DNA of 64,000 nt from assembly GCF_001612555.1 (NCBI RefSeq), contig NZ_CP015110.1:1-64000 (forward strand). Direction: 5' to 3'. The notes beneath the pieces were generated by a model, which saw only the letters and a program-made list of their open reading frames with translations, was not told where the DNA came from and made no database searches. Shown in pieces: positions 57,501-64,000 of the stretch; position 1 is the stretch's first letter, and each line of letters starts with the position of its first letter. Source of the stretch: Acinetobacter sp. TGL-Y2. GTDB lineage: Bacteria > Pseudomonadota > Gammaproteobacteria > Pseudomonadales > Moraxellaceae. The translations under genes and the position numbers were made by a program.

Positions 57501-60286
57501 GTTCGATCAATCCATTGGGCAGCGAATTGGCGATTGTGGGGGACAGCAACATCACCACCACCGTGAGCCAAGGCCAAGCAGCGATTGCACTGAACAAAGA
57601 CATCAGTTTAGACAGCGTGACTGCAGGCGATAGCCTTCTCAATACCGATGGCTTAACGATTGTGGGTGGACCAAGCATTACCAAAACGGGCATTGATGCG
57701 GCAGGCAACACCATTAGCAATGTCAAAGATGGTGTGGCGGGCAAAGATGCGGTCAACAAAGACCAATTGGATAGCGTACAAGCGGGTGCAACACAAAACA
57801 CCGATGCCTTGGGCAACAGCACCGCAGCCAACTTAGGCGGTGGTGCGACATACGACTCAAGCACAGGTGCGCTCAGTGCACCAAGCTACATCACCAACGA
57901 TCCAACCACAGGTGCTGCGAACACGGCGAGCAATGTTGGCGATGCGCTGGACAGCTTAAACACAGCGGTGAACAAACCACTGACCTTTAAAGATGCAGCG
58001 AGCGGCAGTTCGATCAATCCATTGGGCAGCGAATTGGCGATTGTGGGGGACAGCAACATCACCACCACCGTGAGCCAAGGCCAAGCAGCGATTGCACTGA
58101 ACAAAGACATCAGTTTAGACAGCGTGACTGCAGGCGATAGCCTTCTCAATACCGATGGCTTAACGATTGTGGGTGGACCAAGCATTACCAAAACGGGCAT
58201 TGATGCGGCAGGCAACACCATTAGCAATGTCAAAGATGGTGTGGCGGGCAAAGATGCGGTCAACAAAGACCAATTGGATAGCGTACAAGCGGGTGCAACA
58301 CAAAACACCGATGCCTTGGGCAACAGCACCGCAGCCAACTTAGGCGGTGGTGCGACATACGACTCAAGCACAGGTGCGCTCAGTGCACCAAGCTACATCA
58401 CCAACGATCCAACCACAGGTGCTGCGAACACGGCGAGCAATGTTGGCGATGCGCTGGACAGCTTAAACACAGCGGTGAACAAACCACTGACCTTCAAAGA
58501 TGCAGCGAGCGGCAGTTCAACCAATCCACTGGGCAGCGAATTGGCGATTGTGGGGGACAGCAACATCACCACCACCGTGAGCCAAGGCCAAGCAGCGATT
58601 GCACTGAACAAAGACTTAAAAGGCTTAACGTCAGTTGAAACCACTGATGGTTCGGGCAACACAGCGATCCAAACTGCGGCTGGTACAAGCGTGGTTGACA
58701 GCACAGGCAACAGCACAGTGTATGGCGCTAATGGTACGACCATCACGGGTGCGAATGGTCGTACTGTGATCATTACCTCAGAAAAAGTTGACGTGGGTGG
58801 CAACACCATCAACAACGTTGCAGATGCAATTAATGGCAAAGATGCGGTCAACAAAGACCAATTGGATAGCGTAAAAGCGGGCGCAGCACAAAATACTGAT
58901 GCCTTGGGCAACAGCACGGCCAACAACTTAGGGGGTGGTGCAACCTACGATCCGAGCACAGGGATTATCAGCAACCCAAGCTATAGCGTGACCAGTAATC
59001 CAAATGATCCGACTGCTACAACCACTGTAAATAATGTAGGTGCGGCATTAGATAGTTTAAATGCTGCTGTCACTACACCATTAATGTTTACAGGGGATGC
59101 AGGTACGGGATCAAGTAATGTATTGGGTAGTACGCTTGAGATTCTAGGCGATAGCAATATCACCACGACAGTTGATCAAGGTAAAGCAATGCTTTCCCTG
59201 AACAAAAACATTAACGTCGATAGCGTGACAGCAGGTGCCAGCACACTGGATAACGCAGGCTTGACCATCGTCGGCGGACCAAGTATCACCATAGCGGGTA
59301 TTGATGCAGGTAATAAAACCATTACCAATGTCTCGAATGCTATTAATGCTGGTGATGCTGTAAACAAAGGTCAGATGGATGCTGCGATTGATAAAGTCTC
59401 ATCTGATGTCAATCAAATTGCTGCCAATGCTGTTCAATATGACAGTGCTGATAAAGACTCTGTCACATTAGGAAATCCTGACAATGGTCCAACAGGTTTA
59501 CATAATGTTGCTGATGGAAAGCTTGAAACAGGCTCTAAAGATGCAGTGAATGGCGGTCAATTGGCGGATGTTCGAGATAATCTACAAGGGCAGATTAATC
59601 AAAATACATCTGATATCACCAATATCAAAAACGATGTGAACTCAGGTGCAATCGGTCTGGTTAAACAAGAAAATCCGACTGCAGATGTAACGGTTGCTAA
59701 AGATACCGGTGGTACTAAGGTCAATGTAGCAGGTGCAGATGGGGATCGTGTTGTAACAGGGGTTGCCAATGGTGCGGTAAACAGCACATCAACTGATGCT
59801 GTAAACGGTTCACAATTAAATACAACCAATCAAGCGGTCGTCGATTACTTAGGTGGTGGTGCAGGATACAACAACATTACCAATAGTTTTGAAGCACCGA
59901 CCTATACGGTTGGAGATAAAGATTACAACAATGTCGGTGGTGCAGTAGATGCTTTAAATCAAGCCGATCAAGCATTGAATAATAAAATTGACAACGTTGG
60001 CAATCAGTTACAGGACGCATTCCGTACCACCAATAAACGTATTGATGATGTTGAAAAGCGTGCTAACGCAGGTATTGCTGCTGCGTTAGCTCTCGAAGCT
60101 GCACCATATATACCAGGTAAATATACCTATGCTGCGGGTGCTGCGTATCACGGTGGTGAAAATGCAGTGGGGGTAACACTTCGTAAAACTGCGGATAATG
60201 GTCGTTGGTCATTGACCGGTGGTGTTTCCGCAGCATCAGAAGGTGACCCAAGCGTTCGTATCGGTATCAGTGGTTTAATTGATTAA
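39551..60286 (+). CDS. Giant trimeric autotransporter adhesin (AtaA/Ata type), interrupted near 51084
   Basis: A type Vc autotransporter of about 6,911 codons. Residues 1-55 form the extended signal peptide (MNKIYKVIWNAALGTWVAVS). A YadA-like head of short AIG repeats (SVAIGSSG, SIAIGTNA, SIALGANA) covers about 60-330, and a neck-like DAVTIAQL lies near 346. Then come four modules of about 169 residues (40946-42952), a bridge, the 30-unit array (43478-58624), a divergent distal stalk, and the YadA membrane anchor (last 100 residues or so, KRIDDVEKRANAGIAAALAL to ISGLID). Trimers adhere to surfaces or host matrix. Three single-base losses near 51084-51146 create a stop at 51092-51094, but the downstream part (open to 60286) is in the original frame. 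It is therefore either truncated at 3,847 residues without an anchor, or intact with a consensus error; I favour the latter. Confidence 0.9.
40946..42952 (+). repeat. Four tandem stalk modules of about 507 nt in the adhesin
   Basis: Copies begin with DAPTFAGTVTSTG at 40946, 41453, 41960 and 42446. The third copy is 21 nt shorter because one TANTTAN heptad is missing, so the period is 507, 507, 486 and 507 nt. Each encodes a neck-like SGSKEAVNGGQLFTTN, an alanine/threonine/asparagine-rich coiled-coil part (TANTTANTANTTANSA), and GLNFTVNGTAP. Copies are almost identical at nucleotide level. The sequence is more AT-rich than the array that follows. Confidence 0.9.
43478..58624 (+). repeat. Array of 30 tandem 504/507-nt adhesin modules
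   Basis: Each unit starts at DSVTAG and ends with GQAAIALNKDISL. It holds KDAVNKDQLDSVQ (a neck/coiled-coil motif), NLGGGATYDSSTGALSAPSYI, NDPTTG, NVGDALDSLNTAV and NPLGSELAIVGDSN. Type A (168 residues) has NTVINGAGVTTDKVTVGNVT; type B (169 residues) has DSLLNTDGLTIVGGPSITKT. Reading units 1-30: A A A B A A A B A B A A A B A A A A A B A A A A A B B B B B, i.e. 20 A and 10 B. Single-site variants (SSIN/SSTN, AAIAL/AVIAL, TGTANT/TGAANT) mark individual copies. Twenty times 504 plus ten times 507 minus three equals 15,147 nt, exactly the span observed with the three missing bases. Confidence 0.92.
51081..51146 (+). other. Cluster of three single-base losses in the adhesin array
   Basis: Compared with the other type A units, this unit has GGG instead of GGGG (51083-51085), a single A instead of AA (51142) and AAA instead of AAAA (51144-51146). 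The first change creates a TGA at 51092-51094; after the second and third the reading frame is restored. The unit is therefore 501 nt long instead of 504. Confidence 0.9.
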
Positions 60287-60294
60287 TTAGGTCG

Positions 60295-60325
60295 AGGAAG
60301 CTCTTAAAGAGCTTCCTTTCTTTTA
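60295..60325 (+). terminator. Hairpin between the adhesin gene and tpgA
   Basis: AGGAAGCTCT-TAA-AGAGCTTCCT, a perfect ten-pair stem, followed by TTCTTTTAATTT. It may be a partial terminator that sets a lower level for tpgA, or a full one. Confidence 0.65.
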
Positions 60326-60353
60326 ATTTAAAAATAAATGAGAGAACACATAA

Positions 60354-61151
60354 ATGAAAACATTCACAAAAATGATGTTATTCAGTTTGCTTAGTGGCCT
60401 AATGATTTCAATGACACATGCGAATGATATTGCAACACAAAATACATCCACAGAGGTTCATTTCCCTGAGCTTAAAAACAGCTATCTTAAACAAGTCCAT
60501 CGTTATGAATATGATGAAGTTGCACGTTTAGATAAAGGTTTAACGAAAGATCAAATTCGTTTTATTCTGGGTAATCCTCACTTTTCTGAAGGTCTTTTTG
60601 CAGTCAAGACTTGGAATTATGTACTCGATATTCGAGAACCAAATACCCAAAATTATAAACGCTGCCAGCTCAGAATTGATTTTGATAAGCAGAAATTGGC
60701 AGATCAATATTACTGGAAAGGTGAGGAGTGCCAAGGCTTGGTCACGTGGGGTGTCAACAATCAATCTGATCAGGAACAGACCACGTATACTGTGCAAGAT
60801 CAATCGGCCAGTGTATTATTTTATTTTGATCGCTCAGATTTAGCGGGTATAAAAAACCCAGAGAAAATTGATGCTATTATCAATACAATTAAACAAGCTG
60901 ATCCAGCTACACCGATTTATGTGTCTGGGTATACTGATCACCTCGGTTCATTTCAATACAACCAAAAATTATCTACGCAGCGTGCTCAAACCGTAGTACA
61001 CATTTTTGAACAGCAAGGCATTGCATCTGAACGTATTAAATTTGAGGCGAAGAATAAAACGGATCAATACCGAAAATGTACAGCTTCGAATCAGAAAATT
61101 GAATTGATTGAATGTCTTGCACCGAATCGTCGGGTTAATATTCAATGGTAA
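60354..61151 (+). CDS. tpgA: TpgA-like OmpA-family partner of the trimeric autotransporter
   Basis: A 265-residue secreted protein: signal peptide (about 1-23, ending THA), an N-terminal BamE/SmpA-like region (about 40-125, with [16 protein letters not shown]), and a C-terminal OmpA-like peptidoglycan-binding domain ([30 protein letters not shown]). This two-domain layout next to a trimeric autotransporter matches TpgA of Acinetobacter sp. Tol 5, which anchors AtaA to peptidoglycan and supports its surface display. It starts 67 nt after the adhesin stop, after a hairpin. The identification rests on domain order and context. Confidence 0.82.
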   Translation: MKTFTKMMLFSLLSGLMISMTHANDIATQNTSTEVHFPELKNSYLKQVHRYEYDEVARLDKGLTKDQIRFILGNPHFSEGLFAVKTWNYVLDIREPNTQNYKRCQLRIDFDKQKLADQYYWKGEECQGLVTWGVNNQSDQEQTTYTVQDQSASVLFYFDRSDLAGIKNPEKIDAIINTIKQADPATPIYVSGYTDHLGSFQYNQKLSTQRAQTVVHIFEQQGIASERIKFEAKNKTDQYRKCTASNQKIELIECLAPNRRVNIQW

Positions 61152-61176
61152 ATAGAGTTTAAATTTAGGATCATAA

Positions 61177-61608
61177 ATGAAAAAGTATTGGACTGGATGC
61201 GTATTACTTTTAGGTTTATTCGCAACATTAAGTGCCCATTCTCAAGAGCAAAAATCGGATGTTTTTAATGTGTTGAAAGGCACTCAATTTTGGGGGTTGG
61301 TTCAATCGGATAATACGTGTATTGAAAAATATAACTTTTTACCTTCAGGTGAAATATTGGTTTCTAGTCATTTAGAACGTATAACGGGACAGTATAGTTT
61401 TTTAGAAAATACGCAATCCTTTGAATTACCAGCTGTTGTAATCAATTTCAAAACTGATAACAGACAACCTGATTGTGCAGGAAATTCAATTAACCAAGCA
61501 GGTACATCCACGACTAATTTTCTGAAAAAAGTTTCAGACAAAGAAATATATTTTTGTAATGATGCGCTGGGTAAAGATTGCCCCGTATATTTACGTCCAG
61601 AACATTGA
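61177..61608 (+). CDS. Small secreted protein of unknown function, adhesin locus copy 1
   Basis: A 143-residue exported protein with signal peptide MKKYWTGCVLLLGLFATLSA. The mature part has an FWGLV, a cysteine followed by E-K-Y-x-F, S-G, and four more cysteines or so (DNTC, QPDC, YFCN, KDCP) suggesting disulfides. It is clearly related to the next gene (shared pattern FWG...C-E-x-Y-x-F...G...C...C..C). It lies 25 nt after tpgA, so probably in the same transcript. No known family recognised. Start ATG 61177 after TAGGATCATAA. Confidence 0.75.
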   Translation: MKKYWTGCVLLLGLFATLSAHSQEQKSDVFNVLKGTQFWGLVQSDNTCIEKYNFLPSGEILVSSHLERITGQYSFLENTQSFELPAVVINFKTDNRQPDCAGNSINQAGTSTTNFLKKVSDKEIYFCNDALGKDCPVYLRPEH

Positions 61609-61640
61609 TTTAAATTATTTATAGAGAAATGGAAACGAAT

Positions 61641-62066
61641 ATGCTAAAAAAAATTGGATTAATCACAGCTGCTTTAGCGTGTACATTTCAAGTGCACGCA
61701 TTTGAAAAGAAACAAATGGTTTTGGCGAATGATTTTTGGGGCACGTGGTCAATTTATAATGCTCAAAATAAATGTACCGAAACGTATCAATTTAAAAAAC
61801 CGGGCCAGTTCCAGTACACCAGTAAATTGAAATCAATGTCTGGAAACTTTGCAGTGATGCGTAATGCAGATACAAAAGCATTAGATATTCTGACGATGAA
61901 AGTGACCACGGATAATAAAAAGGCATCATGTGCCCAATCACCGAAAAATTTTACGGGTCAAACTTTAAGTTTAGGCTTGAAATGGATCTCTCAAAATACA
62001 GCACAGGTTTGTTCTGATACTGAAGGCAAGCAATGCAGTAGCTTATATTTGATTAAGCAAAAATAA
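61641..62066 (+). CDS. Small secreted protein of unknown function, adhesin locus copy 2
   Basis: A 141-residue exported protein, paralogue of the preceding one: signal peptide MLKKIGLITAALACTFQVHA, then NDFWGTWSIYNAQNKCTETYQF, SGNFAV, KASCAQSP and AQVCSDTEGKQC. The cysteine positions match copy 1, so a disulfide-stabilised beta domain is likely. I start at 61641 because GGAAACGAAT lies just upstream; an in-frame ATG at 61629 has no room for a binding site. A strong terminator follows, ending the tpgA-downstream unit. Function unknown; role in adhesin display or host contact would be an inference from position only. Confidence 0.75.
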   Translation: MLKKIGLITAALACTFQVHAFEKKQMVLANDFWGTWSIYNAQNKCTETYQFKKPGQFQYTSKLKSMSGNFAVMRNADTKALDILTMKVTTDNKKASCAQSPKNFTGQTLSLGLKWISQNTAQVCSDTEGKQCSSLYLIKQK

Positions 62067-62077
62067 GTACTGATTTT

Positions 62078-62106
62078 AAAATGGCCTCTTCGGAGGCCAT
62101 TTTTTT
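62078..62106 (+). terminator. Intrinsic terminator after the adhesin locus
   Basis: ATGGCCTC-TTCG-GAGGCCAT with A and T arms, ending in T6-7. Strong. Confidence 0.92.
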
Positions 62107-62416
62107 GGAAAGAGTCTTACTTATATAAATTAAATTTATATAAAATTTAAAAAAGATTCATGAAAGTTTTGTATTGCAAGGCTTCATATCAGTTTATAGT
62201 GGTTTTATGCTAAGTGAACTCTTTTAACCCTGCTTTAATTACAGTTGAGTGAGCTAACATACCGAAAACGGCTGAAAAGATGCAGTGATTAACCGTTGCA
62301 CAAAAAGCTGTAATAATAGGGCTGATCATTTAACTGATTTAGATTTATATTTCAGTCACACTAAGCCAGAATGAATACTGATTCATATCAAGCTCAACTT
62401 AAGTTGGAAATAAAAA
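62107..62416. other. Intergenic leader before ilvD
   Basis: 310 nt without a credible ORF; the ATG at 62160 opens 17 codons that show nothing like a branched-chain amino acid leader peptide. A 12-base palindrome CAACTTAAGTTG (62395-62406) overlaps the likely ilvD ribosome binding site (GTTGGAAA) and could affect its accessibility. The promoter is not clear. Confidence 0.4.
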
Positions 62417-64000
62417 ATGCCTGACTATCGTTCAAAAACATCGACACACGGAAGAAATATGGCTGGCGCACGCGGATTATGGCGTGCAACAGGAATGAAA
62501 GATGAAGATTTCGGTAAGCCGATTATTGCGGTAGTCAATTCATTTACGCAATTTGTTCCAGGCCACGTCCATTTAAAAGATTTGGGTCAACTGGTTGCAC
62601 GTCAAATTGAAGCATCGGGCGGTGTGGCGAAAGAATTTAATACCATTGCAGTCGATGACGGCATCGCGATGGGACATGACGGCATGCTGTATTCATTGCC
62701 TTCACGTGACCTGATTGCAGATTCGGTTGAATACATGGTCAATGCCCACTGTGCGGATGCGATGGTGTGTATCTCGAACTGTGACAAAATCACGCCGGGC
62801 ATGCTCATGGCTGCAATGCGCCTGAATATTCCTGTGGTCTTTGTTTCAGGCGGACCTATGGAAGCGGGTAAAATCAAGATTCGTGGCAATGAACATGCCA
62901 TTGATCTTGTGGATGCGATGGTGGTTGCAGCGGACGATAGTTTCACTGATGAAGAAGTGGCAGCCTATGAGCGTTCAGCATGTCCAACCTGTGGTTCATG
63001 TTCAGGCATGTTCACTGCAAACTCGATGAACTGCTTAACCGAAGCTTTGGGTTTATCTTTACCGGGCAATGGTTCAACACTTGCAACACATGCCAACCGT
63101 CAAAAATTATTTGAACGCGCGGGCCAACTGATTGTTGAAATCACCAAGCGTCATTATGAGCAAGATGATTACAGTCTCTTACCGCGTTCAATTGCGAGCA
63201 AAGCAGCGTTTGAAAATGCCATGACCCTTGATGTTTCAATGGGCGGTTCAACCAACACCGTACTGCATTTATTGGCGGCAGCGCATGAAGCTGAAGTCGA
63301 TTTTACCATGACCGATATTGATCGTTTGTCTCGTAACGTACCTGTGCTGTGTAAGGTTGCGCCTGCAAAACAAGACGTACATATGGAAGACGTACATCGT
63401 GCTGGCGGTATTATGTCAATCCTTGGCGAACTTGATCGTGCGGGATTACTCGATACATCTGTACCGACTGTGCATGAAAAAACTTTAAAAGATGCGCTAG
63501 ATAAATGGGATATCATTCGTACTGAAGATCCAGACGTATATCAATTCTTCCGTTCAGCACCGGGTGGTGTACCCACTCAAACTGCATTCTCACAAAATCG
63601 TTATTATCAAAGTTTAGATGGTAACCGTGAATCAGGCGTGATTCGTAATGCAGCCAATGCCTTCTCTCAAGACGGCGGTTTGGCTGTACTGTATGGCAAT
63701 ATTGCACTGGATGGCTGTATTGTAAAAACAGCAGGTGTGGATGATTCAATCTTGAAATTTAATGGTACCGCGCGCGTCTTTGAAAGCCAAGATGCTGCTG
63801 TAGAAAGTATCTTAAATGGTGGAATTACCGCAGGTGATGTCGTTGTGATTCGCTACGAAGGTCCACGTGGTGGTCCAGGTATGCAAGAAATGTTGTATCC
63901 AACCAGTTACTTAAAATCAAAAGGTTTAGGTAAAGACTGCGCCTTGTTAACTGATGGTCGATTCTCGGGCGGTTCATCAGGTCTATCCATTGGTCACGTG
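62417..64000 (+). CDS. ilvD: Dihydroxy-acid dehydratase (3' end outside the window)
   Basis: IlvD is the Fe-S dehydratase of isoleucine, valine and leucine synthesis (also pantothenate supply). The 528 visible codons start [20 protein letters not shown] and show the cluster and active-site cysteines in [12 protein letters not shown] (near residue 120) and [17 protein letters not shown] (near 195), plus [11 protein letters not shown] and the C-terminal [18 protein letters not shown] where the window ends. About 85 residues remain outside. The spacing of the cysteine motifs matches the [4Fe-4S] E. coli type. Start ATG 62417 after TTGGAAA. Confidence 0.95.
   Translation, partial: MPDYRSKTSTHGRNMAGARGLWRATGMKDEDFGKPIIAVVNSFTQFVPGHVHLKDLGQLVARQIEASGGVAKEFNTIAVDDGIAMGHDGMLYSLPSRDLIADSVEYMVNAHCADAMVCISNCDKITPGMLMAAMRLNIPVVFVSGGPMEAGKIKIRGNEHAIDLVDAMVVAADDSFTDEEVAAYERSACPTCGSCSGMFTANSMNCLTEALGLSLPGNGSTLATHANRQKLFERAGQLIVEITKRHYEQDDYSLLPRSIASKAAFENAMTLDVSMGGSTNTVLHLLAAAHEAEVDFTMTDIDRLSRNVPVLCKVAPAKQDVHMEDVHRAGGIMSILGELDRAGLLDTSVPTVHEKTLKDALDKWDIIRTEDPDVYQFFRSAPGGVPTQTAFSQNRYYQSLDGNRESGVIRNAANAFSQDGGLAVLYGNIALDGCIVKTAGVDDSILKFNGTARVFESQDAAVESILNGGITAGDVVVIRYEGPRGGPGMQEMLYPTSYLKSKGLGKDCALLTDGRFSGGSSGLSIGHV

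Noticed and set aside
43478..58624. Tandem array as a possible CRISPR or satellite
   Set aside because: Repeats are 504/507 nt, contiguous, in-frame and protein-coding, without spacers; no cas genes nearby.
43297..58926. About thirty long minus-strand ORFs of 160 residues, one per array unit (MLESYVAPPP...)
   Set aside because: They are antisense shadows of the repeated adhesin frame; base composition of the cassette leaves the opposite frame open. No ribosome binding sites or independent similarity.
62160..62213. Possible ilv leader peptide before ilvD
   Set aside because: Only 17 codons with few branched-chain codons in a row and no attenuator hairpin or T run before ilvD.

Overview
The window starts at the chromosomal origin end of a gammaproteobacterium. 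The order dnaA-dnaN-recF-gyrB, the moderately AT-rich sequence, the 16S rRNA, three tandem AdeT-like genes after gyrB, and a trimeric autotransporter next to a TpgA-like gene all point to Acinetobacter. The species was not determined.

Layout. 1-6.4 kb: replication initiation genes, with a DnaA box at the left edge. 6.6-10.1 kb: three tandem periplasmic AdeT-like proteins. 10.2-16.3 kb: erpA, an alpha/beta hydrolase, anmK, tyrS and a YheS-type ABC-F ATPase. 16.3-17.1 kb: a MerR regulator and a small monooxygenase gene broken by an amber codon. 17.2-20 kb: dnaK and grpE on the minus strand, each behind a recognisable sigma-32 promoter. 20.1-20.3 kb: a probable CRP-linked small RNA gene without an ORF. 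20.6-23.7 kb: two small lipoproteins, an HSL-family esterase and a periplasmic cyclophilin. 23.8-29.65 kb: a complete rRNA operon (16S, tRNA-Ile, tRNA-Ala, 23S, 5S) with promoter, boxB/boxA-like elements and terminator. 29.9-36.7 kb: an aromatic-acid type MFS transporter, an aldehyde dehydrogenase, a DUF1287 protein, an NSS transporter with its 36-residue small subunit, and a ZupT-like zinc transporter frameshifted in a T tract. 36.8-39.1 kb: rsmB and fmt, translationally coupled.

39.5-60.3 kb is the main accessory feature: one giant trimeric autotransporter adhesin reading frame of about 6,900 codons. It has an extended signal peptide, a YadA-type head, four stalk modules of about 507 nt, an array of 30 nearly identical 504/507-nt modules (43478-58624), and a YadA membrane anchor. 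The frame is interrupted near 51.08 kb by three clustered single-base losses that sum to minus three, so the second half is back in the original frame. A TpgA-like OmpA-family partner follows (60.35 kb), as in the ataA-tpgA locus of Acinetobacter sp. Tol 5, then two related small secreted proteins with no recognised function. The window ends inside ilvD.

On how the parts relate: most of the window is conserved housekeeping sequence. The adhesin array is built from a 168/169-residue cassette in two variants (A and B) and contains multi-unit segmental duplications, consistent with growth by unequal recombination. The small-RNA candidate, the amber-stopped monooxygenase and the T-tract break in zupT are the other places that merit a second look.
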